Assembly: GCA_036499395.1 (NCBI GenBank)
Contig: DASYDW010000024.1
Location: forward strand, 43,712-107,711
DNA: 64,000 nt
Direction of reading: 5' to 3'
Source of the DNA: Pirellulales bacterium
GTDB taxonomy: Bacteria; Planctomycetota; Planctomycetia; Pirellulales; JACPPG01
Under the pieces are notes generated by a model. The model saw only the letters and a program-made list of their open reading frames with translations, did not search any database and was not told the origin of the DNA. A program made the translations under genes and the position numbers. This document shows, in pieces, positions 8,058 to 17,900 of the stretch (position 1 is the stretch's first letter; each line of letters starts with the position of its first letter).

Positions 8058-8249
8058 CGATGCGGTTCCTGGTCTCACGGGGCGCGGGGAGTAATCCGGC
8101 CCGTATCTTAGCCGGACCGCACTTAAACTGAATGCCGGATCTAGCTGTCTCGGAATTCTGGCCGAACGTCTATCGCGGCGATTAGAATTGCAGTCTCGCC
8201 GCATGACACGATTTATACACCGCTCACGCCAGCCGGATAAAACACTATC

Positions 8250-8759
8250 ATGCTCCGACACGTTCCTGTCACGCTGTGCCTGCTCGTCTCCCTTCTCCCT
8301 TGCAGATCGGGAGTCGCCGCCAGCGCCGAGCCCGCCAAGCTCACTATCGTCGACGAGCAAGGGCAAGCGCATGAACTATCGGCGCTTGATCTGGCAAAGT
8401 TGCCGCGCCGCACGGTCAGCTTGCCGGACGAACCCGGCACGACCATCGAATACCGAGGCGTGCAGTTGGCGGACGTCCTGACACACTGCGGAGTGGTACT
8501 GGGCAAAGAGGTGCGCGGTCCGCGCGTGGCCAGCTACGTGTTGGTCGAGGCCACGGACGGATATCGCGTGCTGTTGGCCATTGCCGAAATCGATCCCGCC
8601 ACGACGGACAAGGTCGTCCTGCTGGCGGATCAAAAAGACAATATCGCGCTGCCCGACCGCGAGGGGCCCTTCCGCCTCGTCATTCCCGACGACAAGCGTC
8701 CTGTGCGTTGGATTCGCATGATTAAGCGGATTAGCGTGCGTAAGGTGCCCGCAGACTGA
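8250..8759 (+). CDS. Exported molybdopterin-binding-domain-like protein
   Basis: A 169-residue precursor with a signal peptide (MLRHVPVTLCLLVSLLP, cleavage around GVAAS). The mature part resembles a shortened sulfite-oxidase-type oxidoreductase molybdopterin domain: LSALDLAKLPRRTV, YRGVQLADVL, YVLVEATDGYRVLLAIAEID, and GPFRLVIPDDKRPVRWIRMI. The full enzyme domain with its cofactor-ligating cysteine is not obvious at this length, so it may be a binding or accessory module and not an active oxidase. It is divergent from a ModE-like regulator gene 192 bp away, consistent with molybdenum-linked control. Confidence 0.75.
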   Translation: MLRHVPVTLCLLVSLLPCRSGVAASAEPAKLTIVDEQGQAHELSALDLAKLPRRTVSLPDEPGTTIEYRGVQLADVLTHCGVVLGKEVRGPRVASYVLVEATDGYRVLLAIAEIDPATTDKVVLLADQKDNIALPDREGPFRLVIPDDKRPVRWIRMIKRISVRKVPAD

Positions 8760-8795
8760 ATTTTCGAGTCAACCCACACTTGAACCATCCTGTCC

Positions 8796-9557
8796 TTACG
8801 GCGAAATGAAATGCTCGTTCGGCATCGCAGGCCCCGATCCCGAGGATTCGTTGCCTGTGGCCGGCGCAGGCGTTTCTTGCGGCGCATAGGTCTGCTCATT
8901 CACTGACGCCTGCGCGACGTCGCTTTGCACGGTCGCCGGCTGCGCTGATTCACCCGGCGCGTTCGAAGGCTGACCCGCTTGATAATCCGCGGGCAAGCCT
9001 CGATAGCCGCGAACCTGCGTTCCGTAACCGAAGAGAGGTTGAGAGAGCATGTTCCGCTTGTACGCCGTCCAGCCACCGTGGTGCCATACATCCCACGTGT
9101 TGTTCGGCATCCAATACCAATGCCGGCCTTGGAAATAAACATATCGCCAGTCGGCAGCGAGCTTGCCGGTGGCAGGTCCGTCGGCGGCGATGGCAGTTGA
9201 CTGTCCGCTGGTATCCGCCTTGGCGCTGGGGCTGGGATGCACGTTCGGATCGGTGGTATTCGACGGGAGCGGCACACGATTGGCGCGGCGATAACCGCCG
9301 CCGCCGAAGGGCCGGCGCACTTCCTGCCGTAAAGCCGGATTCGTTTCAATCTCGCGCGACATTCCTGGCGCCCCCGGGGGCAGGGTCGACCCACCGATGC
9401 CGCCGATGGGCCCAATCGTTGTGTTGGGAGGATTACCCGTTCCACCGCGGTTGGCCCCCAGCGGATCTTGAAACCCGGATGGGTTAATCTGCGCGAACGA
9501 CTCGGTCGTCAGACAAAAAGTTGCGACGAGCCCCAGGAACAGCATCGAGCGAAACAT
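8796..9557 (-). CDS. Secreted hypothetical protein, Gly/Pro-rich
   Basis: A 253-residue precursor with a signal peptide (MFRSMLFLGLVATFCLTTES, cleavage near FAQ). The mature N-terminal part is Gly/Pro/Asn-rich and probably disordered. A central aromatic segment (WRYVYFQGRHWYWMPNNTW, then WHHGGWTAY) resembles short aromatic repeats in planctomycete secreted proteins. The C-terminus is Ala/Pro/Gln-rich. It is transcribed convergent to the molybdopterin-domain gene. No enzymatic function can be assigned. Confidence 0.6.
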   Translation of the reverse strand: MFRSMLFLGLVATFCLTTESFAQINPSGFQDPLGANRGGTGNPPNTTIGPIGGIGGSTLPPGAPGMSREIETNPALRQEVRRPFGGGGYRRANRVPLPSNTTDPNVHPSPSAKADTSGQSTAIAADGPATGKLAADWRYVYFQGRHWYWMPNNTWDVWHHGGWTAYKRNMLSQPLFGYGTQVRGYRGLPADYQAGQPSNAPGESAQPATVQSDVAQASVNEQTYAPQETPAPATGNESSGSGPAMPNEHFISP

Positions 9558-9777
9558 AGCATCATCCTCCGGACGTTGGTCGATCTCCCTTTTTTCGAAA
9601 CTGCATAAGTCGTGCCGGTGAATCCTTCGAACCGCGTCGAGACCAGTCGATGTATTTCATCGCAATGGATACTGGAGTCGACGTGCCCACAAGATATTCT
9701 ATGGCGTTTCGGCCCACGCTTTGCTTAACACACGCCTCATCAGTCTTCGCCGCTCCAGCCCGCGGCGAAACCACTAT

Positions 9778-9809
9778 GGCCGTCGAGGTATGCAAGCACC
9801 TCGACGGCC
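9778..9809. terminator. Strong intergenic hairpin
   Basis: Perfect 12-bp arms (GGCCGTCGAGGT / ACCTCGACGGCC) with an 8-nt loop. On the plus strand the hairpin is followed by a loose T-rich tract (TTCTTCATTT). It could be a weak intrinsic terminator or a processed RNA structure. Confidence 0.4.
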
Positions 9810-10284
9810 TTCTTCATTTCCGGATCGTCTTCTTCGCGGCCAACCTGGTTGTTGCCCGACCAAACCCCGCTCGATTCGTCGCGGGACGTCCGGCTGTCCG
9901 GGCCCCGCAGAAACAGATTCCTGCAGCTATTTCCTAGGCCGGGCCGAGCGTTCTGGACCCCTCAACTCACCAGGGGAATCCTATGCGCATTCGCCCCTGG
10001 GTCGAGACCCTTGTCAGAGAGCTTTGTCAAATGTTTTGCAATCCAAAAATCCGGCCGCCGCGTATTCTCTGCGACTGCGAAACGATCACCTGTGATTGGA
10101 AGAACGCTAATTTCCGCACCTTCTCGTGCCCGCAAGCCTGCTTTCTGCAGCTTGGCCGCATCCCGTTAATCGAGACCGCCGTGCCTAGTTCCCGCTGCGC
10201 GTTGCGATCGGTTGCTCGATCTCGCGCGCGACAATGCCAAGTCATGGCACTCTGCTGCTTAGCCTCGATTGGTACTTAGCCACG

Positions 10285-10306
10285 ACCAGTTAATGACTGG
10301 TTTTTT
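10285..10306 (+). terminator. Terminator-like hairpin
   Basis: A six-bp stem (ACCAGT / ACTGGT) with loop TAATG runs straight into a T tract. It is oriented to stop plus-strand transcription upstream of the PEP-CTERM gene. The stem is short, so confidence is low. Confidence 0.35.
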
Positions 10307-10428
10307 CGGGACGTCCATAACTCGACTGGAGAGATGCTGCGCGCCGAGGGTGCCCTCGGAACCATCGATTTTCCTTCTCAATCTAGGCGCAATGCCTAGG
10401 ATTCTCGCCCCTACTGGAATCAGTCCCC

Positions 10429-11049
10429 ATGAAGCTATTACCTATTCGTTCGATTCGACTAGCCACCTGCGGCCTGATCCTGCTTGCCACGGCACCACTG
10501 ACGGCCGCCACGGTATGGAACGAAACATCCGACGGAGACATTTCGAATAATCGCCTGACGCCCACCGCCGTAACCTTGGGTGTCGGCGGTAACGACGTGA
10601 TCGGATCGGTCGTGGGCAGTCCTAGCGACATCGATTACCTGACGATCAACGTTCCCGCCGGCGACAAGCTGTCACAAATCGTTCTCGAATCGTTCACGTC
10701 GACCGATCAGAAGGGCTTTATCGGCATTCTGCACGGCAGCACGTTTACCGAGCCCGCCGTTGGCACGAACGTCGCGAACTTGCTCGGCTACACGCACTTC
10801 GGCCCGGGCGCCGGCAATGTCGGCCTGGACATTCTTCCCTCGATGGGAACGGGCCCCGGAGCGCAAGGTTTCACCGCGCCGCTTGCGACCGGTAATTACA
10901 CGCTGTGGATTCAACAGCTCGGCGCACTAACCAGCTACGACTTCAACTTCGTCGTCAGCCCTGTCCCCGAGCCCTCCACCTGGGCATTGGCGGGCACAGC
11001 AGCAGGTCTCTATGCACTCGTCTTTCGCCGCCGTCAGGCCCGGACATAG
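10429..11049 (+). CDS. PEP-CTERM sorted extracellular protein
   Basis: A 206-residue precursor with an N-terminal signal peptide (MKLLPIRSIRLATCGLILLA) and a classical C-terminal PEP-CTERM cassette: VPEPSTW, a hydrophobic helix (ALAGTAAGLYALVF) and a basic tail (RRRQART). This cassette directs processing by an exosortase-type system. The mature part is beta-rich (DIDYLTINVPAGDKL, FIGILHGS, YTLWIQQLG) and resembles bacterial pre-peptidase-like or DVUA0089-type beta domains. Its role is unknown but it is probably surface- or matrix-associated. A second PEP-CTERM gene follows on the same strand. Confidence 0.8.
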   Translation: MKLLPIRSIRLATCGLILLATAPLTAATVWNETSDGDISNNRLTPTAVTLGVGGNDVIGSVVGSPSDIDYLTINVPAGDKLSQIVLESFTSTDQKGFIGILHGSTFTEPAVGTNVANLLGYTHFGPGAGNVGLDILPSMGTGPGAQGFTAPLATGNYTLWIQQLGALTSYDFNFVVSPVPEPSTWALAGTAAGLYALVFRRRQART

Positions 11050-11193
11050 CCATCAATCCGTGGAAAGCTAAACATCATCGCCGCCCATCGTCAGCGGCAT
11101 CAGCCGCGACGCGTCGGACCCAACCGTATCAGTTCGGGAAAAGTTTGGATCGGGGCGGATCCCGCGGCAAACACCTTTGGGAGAGCCAAGAGT

Positions 11194-11793
11194 ATGAAGT
11201 CCTTCCTCGACACGTTCCGATCCCGTATGTGGAGTGCGCTTTGTGCGGTCAGTCTGATGGTCGTTTCCCTCGGGTCCGCGAAAGCGGCCGTGATGGGAAC
11301 CGCCACGATTTCGACCACCCAGACCAGTGCTCCGTACACGTATGCGCTCACGTTGCAAAATACCGGCACGCTGCCGATCGATACGTTCTGGTTTGCCTGG
11401 CTCGACAACCCCGATAAGAGCTTCATGTCCGTCGCGCCAACGAACGTACAATCGCCGTCGAACTGGTTCGGCTTGACCTCGCATCTGGGTGCGACTGACG
11501 GATTCGGCATCGAATACTACGCCTTTGGCGGCGGGCTAGCGCCGGGCGGCACGCTGACCGGATTTGATTTCGTGAGCACCGAAAGCCCCGCCCAACTGTT
11601 GGGCAATGTGTCGGTACCGGGCGTCGGCAACCTGCCGGTAGCGACGACATTTTTGTATAGCGGTGGTGCCTTCAGCGCCAACGTGGCCCAGATCACGACG
11701 ACCGTCGTGCCAGAGCCCGCGACCGTGGTCCTGGGCCTGGTGGGGAGCCTGGCGCTTCTCTATTCGTGGCGACGCTCGAAACAAGCGTGCTAG
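11194..11793 (+). CDS. PEP-CTERM sorted extracellular protein
   Basis: A 199-residue precursor preceded by a GGGAGAG site. The signal peptide spans about residues 12-31 (SALCAVSLMVVSLGSAKA). The mature beta-rich part (YTYALTLQNTGTLPIDTFWF, FGIEYYAFGGGLAPGG) ends in VVPEPATVVLG, a hydrophobic helix (LVGSLALLYSW) and a basic tail RRSKQAC, a PEP-CTERM cassette. It follows another PEP-CTERM gene by 144 bp. A terminator at 11854 closes the pair. Biological role unknown. Confidence 0.8.
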   Translation: MKSFLDTFRSRMWSALCAVSLMVVSLGSAKAAVMGTATISTTQTSAPYTYALTLQNTGTLPIDTFWFAWLDNPDKSFMSVAPTNVQSPSNWFGLTSHLGATDGFGIEYYAFGGGLAPGGTLTGFDFVSTESPAQLLGNVSVPGVGNLPVATTFLYSGGAFSANVAQITTTVVPEPATVVLGLVGSLALLYSWRRSKQAC

Positions 11794-11853
11794 AGACACA
11801 GCGAGCCTGCTGCGTCGCGCTGTCTCGCCGCTTCGCCGCCCCGCCAGTTTCGT

Positions 11854-11885
11854 GCCCTCGCTGCACGCTGGCGTGGGCTTTTTTT
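11854..11885 (+). terminator. Intrinsic terminator after the PEP-CTERM pair
   Basis: The stem GCCC-T-CGC pairs with GCG-T-GGGC around a 9-nt loop, and a run of seven T follows. Position and orientation fit termination of the two PEP-CTERM genes. Confidence 0.65.
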
Positions 11886-12098
11886 ATTTCGCGGACAGTA
11901 CGCCCCAAAGCACGCTCGGCACGACAGCCGCACGTTTACCTTCAAAAGCCCGCTTGGCATTCTTTGCCGGCATCGGGGCGCTACCGCGTTCGGTTGACGC
12001 CCACCGTCCCCGCGAACAGGCTATATTTGCCTGCCGCGGACGCGACGCTCTTCTGGAAGCCGCGAGCCGCGCGAGGCCGATCACCTGGATGGGCGCCC

Positions 12099-13757
12099 AT
12101 GCCGCGCGGTCAAGAATCCGAACCTGAAAATCCCGATAACCCGTCCCAGGGCGACTCCGTCAAATCGATCGACGGCCTGCGCTCACCGGCGCGCGTCGTA
12201 TGGATGAGCATCCTTGTGGCACTGGCCGCCACGACGCTAGTCACCGCGAGATTCTCGCCCCGCTTCGTCTTATGGCAAGGGCTCTCGATCGCTGGTGATC
12301 TGCCGGAACCGGCCGCCGAATTCGACCGCGCGATCCCCTCGCTCGCGCAACTCGATAATCCCTGGTCCCCCGTCACGAATCCCTTTCATATCGTGATCGG
12401 ATGGCGGCTTCTCTTTCCGGTCATTGGGCATTACCTGCATCTGTCGCACGGCGCCTACCTGGTGCTGCCGCAGATTGGCTGCCTGCTGGTACTGGCACTG
12501 GTCGCTGGGTTGACCTACCGCCGCTTGGGGCATTGGTGGCCGACATTCGTCGTGACGGCCCTCTTCACGGCGCTCCCCTGGTTTTTTGTCTCTTGCAGTT
12601 GGCTGACGCATTTCGATTCCTGGCTGATGATCGGCCTGATCGTCTCGGCGTTCGTTCGCTCGCGCACGGCGCTCGCCCTCGCCTGCCTGCTGGTTCCCTG
12701 GATCGACGAGCGCTTCGTTCTATGTCTACCTGCCACGCTGGCCGTCCGCGCGATCGCGCTGGGCCAGGTTCAGCGGAGCGCTTGGCGCGAAATCCTGGGC
12801 GACTTGCTCGTTGTTGCCTTGGCCAGTGCGCCGTATCCGGCAATTCGCGCCGTGAGCTGGCTGTACGGAGATGCCAACTCGACAACCTATGTCCGCAATC
12901 ATTGGGCCGAGTTGCCGACCGTCCCTTGGTATCGATTCTTGGACGGCATGTGGAGCGGCTATCGCGTGGCGTGGCTGGTCGTTGTGGCCGGCTTGCTGCT
13001 GGCGGCACGTCTAATTCCGCGAAAGTTCGCGATCCTGCTGGTCGTACTCGAACTCATCACGGCCGTGGGCGGGCTGTTCATTGCGTGGGACATGTCGCGC
13101 TCGATGATGATGATCGCCCCGATGTTCGTGCTGTCGATGTGGTTGTGGGAGGAGTGGCGGCGATCCACGATCACATATTCGACTGACACCGCCGATGCCG
13201 AGCCGGTCGTAGCCGAGGAACAAATCGCACCACGACCGGCCGCGCCCAGGCATGCAAACTGGCTGGGGTTATTCTTGCCGGCGGTGCTGGTGGCGAATCT
13301 GATCGTGCCCGCCTATCACATGCTGTGGTCGACCTACTGGCCCGTGCAGACGTTTTACACCGAATTCGGCAAATGGCGCGATCCGCCTAACGTGTTCCGT
13401 GCGGTCGAGTATCTCCACGAGGCCCGTCGCTTAAAGGAACAAGGACGAACCCGTGACGCCGTGGCAATGTACGACGAAGCGCTGCGCGCCGAAGGCAATT
13501 ACCCGCTGGCCTACGTCGAGAGAGCCATGCTGCGTGCCGAGCTCGGCGATCTCGGCGGAGCCGAAAGCGATGCCAGCGAGGCTGTGCGGCGGACGCCAAA
13601 TTACCCGTTTGCATTTCTGTTGCGTGGCACACTGCGCGCCATGAACGGCGAGAGATCGGCGGCCGCCGATGACCTGCGTGAAGCACTCCGCGTCGCGCCT
13701 CCGAACTGGGAGTTCCGCGACGAAACAGCCCGCCGCCTGGCCGAGCTGACGCAATAG
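12099..13757 (+). CDS. Polytopic membrane protein with C-terminal TPR repeats
   Basis: The start at ATG 12099 gives 552 residues; the frame is open further upstream, but that part lacks coding character. About nine hydrophobic helices fill residues of roughly 30-430 (WMSILVALAATTLVTARF, LVLPQIGCLLVLALVAGL, LLVVLELITAVGGLFIAW). A short acidic region early (PAAEFDRAIPS) recalls GT-C type membrane glycosyltransferases, but no signature is firm. The last 120 residues hold two or three TPR units (GRTRDAVAMYDEALRAEGNY, LGDLGGAESDASEAVRRTPN). Function unknown; envelope polysaccharide work is one possibility. Confidence 0.65.
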   Translation: MPRGQESEPENPDNPSQGDSVKSIDGLRSPARVVWMSILVALAATTLVTARFSPRFVLWQGLSIAGDLPEPAAEFDRAIPSLAQLDNPWSPVTNPFHIVIGWRLLFPVIGHYLHLSHGAYLVLPQIGCLLVLALVAGLTYRRLGHWWPTFVVTALFTALPWFFVSCSWLTHFDSWLMIGLIVSAFVRSRTALALACLLVPWIDERFVLCLPATLAVRAIALGQVQRSAWREILGDLLVVALASAPYPAIRAVSWLYGDANSTTYVRNHWAELPTVPWYRFLDGMWSGYRVAWLVVVAGLLLAARLIPRKFAILLVVLELITAVGGLFIAWDMSRSMMMIAPMFVLSMWLWEEWRRSTITYSTDTADAEPVVAEEQIAPRPAAPRHANWLGLFLPAVLVANLIVPAYHMLWSTYWPVQTFYTEFGKWRDPPNVFRAVEYLHEARRLKEQGRTRDAVAMYDEALRAEGNYPLAYVERAMLRAELGDLGGAESDASEAVRRTPNYPFAFLLRGTLRAMNGERSAAADDLREALRVAPPNWEFRDETARRLAELTQ

Positions 13758-13766
13758 CCGGCCAGC

Positions 13767-14372
13767 TCACTCCTTTGTGCGATACTTCCCTTTCGGCACG
13801 GCGCGAAACAACGCATCGCATTCCTGTTCCAGTACACCGCCCAGAATCTTGGTTTGGCGAAACGGCGTGCGACGGATCACTTCGTCCGCGCGGATGTCGA
13901 TCTGCCACCAATCGAGCTTTTGCAACGTCGTGATCGAGGTGCCATAAACGACGTAACCGATGCCGGCCCATTCGATGGCACCCTGGCACATGGGGCACGG
14001 CTCGGCCGTGGTATAGAGTGCGAGCGTCGACCAATCGATCGCCTGCCCCGAGGCGGCGCAGCGGTTGATCACATCGATCTCGCCATGAAACGTCGGATTC
14101 TCGCCCGAACGATTGTGACCGCGGGCCACGATCTCGCCCGAGCGAGTATCGACAAGCACCGCTCCGAACGGAAGCTCGGGAACTTCTTGCGCCTGCTCGA
14201 TCGCAGCCTGCATGTATTGATCATGGTCGAACGGCAAATCGACCTGCGGCGCTTTTGCGGGGGTCGCCGCGGGTGGCGATTTCGGTGTGCATCCGGTCCC
14301 CAGAATTGCAACGACACTGACCAGCAATGCCCATCTCGAAGCGCGCCGTGAAAGAGTGAACCAAACCAACAT
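13767..14372 (-). CDS. Exported cytidine/guanine-deaminase-fold protein (probable lipoprotein)
   Basis: About 201 residues from ATG 14372; in-frame starts at 14384 and 14396 are also possible. The zinc signature of CMP/dCMP-type deaminases is present: HGEIDVINRC (usually HAE) and TTAEPCPMCQGAIEWAGIG, with VYGTSITTLQKLDWWQID downstream, closest to guanine/nucleoside deaminases. Unusually, the protein begins with a signal-like segment (SRRASRWALLVSVVAILGTGC) containing a cysteine that fits a loose lipobox. It would therefore act outside the cytoplasm, a rare place for this enzyme class. The purine or pyrimidine substrate is unknown. Confidence 0.75.
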   Translation of the reverse strand: MLVWFTLSRRASRWALLVSVVAILGTGCTPKSPPAATPAKAPQVDLPFDHDQYMQAAIEQAQEVPELPFGAVLVDTRSGEIVARGHNRSGENPTFHGEIDVINRCAASGQAIDWSTLALYTTAEPCPMCQGAIEWAGIGYVVYGTSITTLQKLDWWQIDIRADEVIRRTPFRQTKILGGVLEQECDALFRAVPKGKYRTKE

Positions 14373-14423
14373 GGCGTTACCCATCGAAACAATCATGGCC
14401 GGTTGATTCCCGGTCAAAGGTTT

Positions 14424-14888
14424 CTACTCGTCCGGCAATAAGACAACGGCCAGCAACGTAGCCAAGGTCTCGGTAAAGAGCAGCCGGTGCGTCCCTCCCA
14501 GCCGATAGGCGAGTTCCGACGGGAAAACCTCGCAGGCGATCTGAAATCCGGCCCACAGCCCCAAGCTGGCCGCGAACGTGAGAACCACCAGGCGACGGGC
14601 CCGTTCCTGCCGAATGCCGGAGTACGTCAAACCGCTCGACCAATAAAGCCCAGCACACACGGCTTCCCAAACGATTACGCCAGCCAACAGCACGCCGGCC
14701 GCCGCCTCGGGCAAGCCGAACGGTTCGAGAACTTCCGCGATCGCACTGTAATTGCCGGATGCCCAAACGAACGAGGCCGGCAATACGCCGACCGCCTTCA
14801 GCGCGTCCGCCAGATTGAACACCACGACCAGTGACAACCAAACGGCCCAAAACAACAGCAGCAGACGCTTGAGGGTCGTCCATTTCAT
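14424..14888 (-). CDS. Four-helix membrane protein of unknown function
   Basis: A 154-residue protein with four hydrophobic segments (LLLLFWAVWLSLVVVFNLAD, AAAGVLLAGVIVWEAVCAGLYW, RLVVLTFAASLGLWAGFQIA, LLFTETLATLLAVVLLP). It lies upstream of the deaminase gene on the same strand with a 51-bp gap, so cotranscription is likely. It resembles small uncharacterised planctomycete membrane proteins. No catalytic motif is seen. Confidence 0.65.
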   Translation of the reverse strand: MKWTTLKRLLLLFWAVWLSLVVVFNLADALKAVGVLPASFVWASGNYSAIAEVLEPFGLPEAAAGVLLAGVIVWEAVCAGLYWSSGLTYSGIRQERARRLVVLTFAASLGLWAGFQIACEVFPSELAYRLGGTHRLLFTETLATLLAVVLLPDE

Positions 14889-14941
14889 GCAAGCCGCACT
14901 CGCAGGTTTCTGTCTTTCGGGGCCGATGCGAAAGTCTAGCT

Positions 14942-17900
14942 CTACTTGGGCCGCTGCGCCTCGAGCGCCGTTAATGCCGCGTCCGTCGCCGCCAGTCGTT
15001 CGTGCTGTTCGGCCAACGAGCGGCGTTCCGCCTCGACCACTTCGGCCGGCGCCCGCTCGACAAAACTGGCGTTGGCAAGCTTCTTCTCTTTGCTGGCAAT
15101 GGCACCCAAAAGGCGCTCGCGCTCTTTCTGGTTGCGCGCGATCTCGGCCTCGATATCGATCAGTCCGGCCAAGTCGACGAACAACTCGCCCGATCGCAGC
15201 ATCGTGTTAGCGCTCGTCGCGGGGGCCGTGACCTGCGGACCCCAGGCCACGGCTTGCGCCTTGGCCATCGATTCGAAATATCCCGACATCGGTTCGAGCA
15301 ATGCCGCCACATCCGGCTCGCAGCGCAGCGCGAAGCGAATCTCGGTGCGCGGCGGCAGATTCTGCCGGCTGCGAATCTCGCGCAAGCCCCCCAGCACTTC
15401 CTGAAACCGGGCGAAGCGGGCTTCGCTCTCGGCGTCCTGCCGGTGTTTGTCCACGGTCGGCCAGGTGGCGATCATCACGCTTTCGGCCGGTAATGATTGT
15501 GTGTCCAGTCCACGCTGAGGCGCAGCGCCATTCAGTAATTGCCAGATTTCTTCAGTGATAAACGGGATCACCGGGTGCAGTAAACGCAATAGCGCATCGA
15601 GCGTGTGCGCCAGCACGCGCTGCGCGCTCGGGCGAGTGGCTGGATCTTGCAATCGGGCTTTCACCATTTCCAGGTAAAAGCTGCAGAACTCGTCCCAGGC
15701 GAACTCATAAAGCAACCGCGTCGCGTCCGCGAAGTGATACGCATCAAACGCCGCGGTCACTCCTTCGGTCACGGTCGCCAGCCGGCTGAGAATCCAGCGA
15801 TCTTCGGTCACTAGTTCGCCGTCGTCGACCGCGCCCGGCGTGTATCCTTCCAGGTTCATCAGCACGAAACGCGCGGCATTCCACAGCTTGTTGCAGAAAT
15901 TCCGCGCGAGCTCGAACCGATCGCTCACTACGGCTCCGCGCGGCAGAGCCACGTCGGCCGCCTTTTCGGCCCATTGCGTGGCGAACTCTTTGCCGCACTG
16001 TTTGCACGGCACGCGCGGTAAAACGCGATTCTTCTTCGTCTGCTCGACCAGGGCGCCGCAGTGCGGGCATTCGAACTCGACCGGCATCCGCACGTCCTGC
16101 GTCTCGGTCGTCAGGTACGCCAGCCCGAACCGCAACGCATCGGCGCCGAACTTCTCCATGACGTCGACCGGGTCAACGCCGTTCCCCTTCGACTTGCTCA
16201 TCGTCTCGCCAAAGCCGTCGAGAATCTTGGGGTGAATGAACACCTCGCGGAACGGCACCTCGCCCACGTTGTGCAAACCGGTGAGCACCATCCTCGCCAC
16301 CCACAGTGTGATTATGTCACGACTCGTGACTAGCGCGCTCGTGGGATAGTAATACGCCAACTCCGGCGTCTGTTCCGGCCAGCCCAACGTCGAATGAGGC
16401 CACAATGCCGAGCTGAACCACGTGTCCAGCACGTCGGCTTCGCGCGCGAGCTGGCAACCAGGCACAGCGTCCTCGACCAGGTCTTCTTCGCGCGCGCAAA
16501 TCAAGTAGCGGTCGTGTTCCGGGTCACGCTGCCATACGACATCGTCCCGGCCGGCGAAGGCGCGTTTCAGGTCATCCTCTTTCGCGCCCGGAGCGTACCA
16601 GATCGGAATCTGATGTCCCCACCACAATTGCCGGCTGATCGGCCAATCGCGCTTTTCACCCAGCCAATCGAGATAGCCATTGGCGTACCGGCCGGGCACG
16701 ATCTTCACGCGGCCGTCGCTGACGGCGTCCATCGCGGATTGGGCCAAGTCCTGCATGCGCACGAACCATTGATCGGCCAGCAACGGCTCGATCGGCGTCT
16801 TCGAGCGATCGGAATGCGCCAGCTCGATCTCGCGATCTTCGACCTCGGCCAGCAAACCGGCCGCTTCCATGTCGGCCACCACGCGTTCGCGGGCCTTGGC
16901 GATCGTCAGTTTCACGTACGGCCCGGCATTGTCGTTCAGCGTGCCGTCGATATTCAGAATGTTGATCATCGGCAACGACTGCCGCTTCCCCACCTCGTAG
17001 TCGTTGGGATCGTGGGCCGGCGTGATCTTCACGCAGCCGCTTCCCATCTCGGGCTTGGCCCATTCGTCCGCGACCAGCGGAATCTCGCGATTCAATAGCG
17101 GCAGCATCAATCGCCGGCCGGCCCGCGCCATGTCGCGCAGCTTCAAAAGCAAGGGCAGCACCGTGCGACGCCGTTCAGCCAGCGCATCGATCTGTGCTTG
17201 AATCTCGGGCCGCTGCTTCTCGCCGGCGTCGGCCAACTTCTGCACTAGCTCGGCCTCGGCAGCGTCGAGCGCCTTGCCCGGATCGGGATGCACGGCCACG
17301 GCCGTATCGCCGAGCATCGTTTCAGGTCGGGTCGTGGCGATCGTCACGTGTGTCGGCTCGCCGGCCTGCGGCGCGACAACGGGATACTTCAAATGCCAGA
17401 AATGCCCGGCCACGGCCTCGTGAAAAACCTCGTCGTCGCTCACCGCAGTTTGCAGGAACGTGTCCCAGTTCACGAGCCGACGGCCGCGATAGATCAGGTT
17501 TTGCTTGAAGAACGTAAAGAACGTATGCCGCACGGCCCGCGCACACACGTCGTCGAGCGTGAAGCGCGTCCGTTGCCAGTCGCAGCTACAGCCCAGCCGC
17601 TTGAGCTGGCCCAGGATGCGCCGCTCGTAATCGTTCTTCCAATCCCAGATGCGGGCGACGAGTTTTTCGCGCCCCAGATCGTGACGCGACAGCTTTTCCT
17701 CTTGCAGCAATCGGCGTTCAACCACGGCCTGCGTGGCGATGCCGGCATGATCGGTGCCCGGCATGTACAAGGCGTTGTAGCCTTGCATTCGCTTGCTGCG
17801 GATCAGGATGTCCTGAATCGTATTGTTCAGGGCATGCCCCAAATGCAGCGCGCCGGTCACGTTCGGCGGTGGGATAACGATCGTGTAGGGCTTGCGCCGC

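Larger units (their letters stand above)
9558..10428. other. Long intergenic region with hairpins
   Basis: No gene can be supported in these 870 bp, although short frames exist on both strands. The region holds a 12-bp-stem hairpin at 9778-9809, a terminator-like hairpin at 10285-10306, and a small hairpin (CTAGGC-GCAAT-GCCTAG) at 10383-10399. The last lies just upstream of the PEP-CTERM gene and would be in its 5' leader. Confidence 0.4.

Noticed and set aside
9736..9966. Open minus-strand stretch of about 76 codons, coding-like (DDPEMKKAVEVLAYLDG)
   Set aside because: The most coding-like part overlaps the perfect hairpin at 9778-9809, and no good start exists; the resemblance is probably chance.
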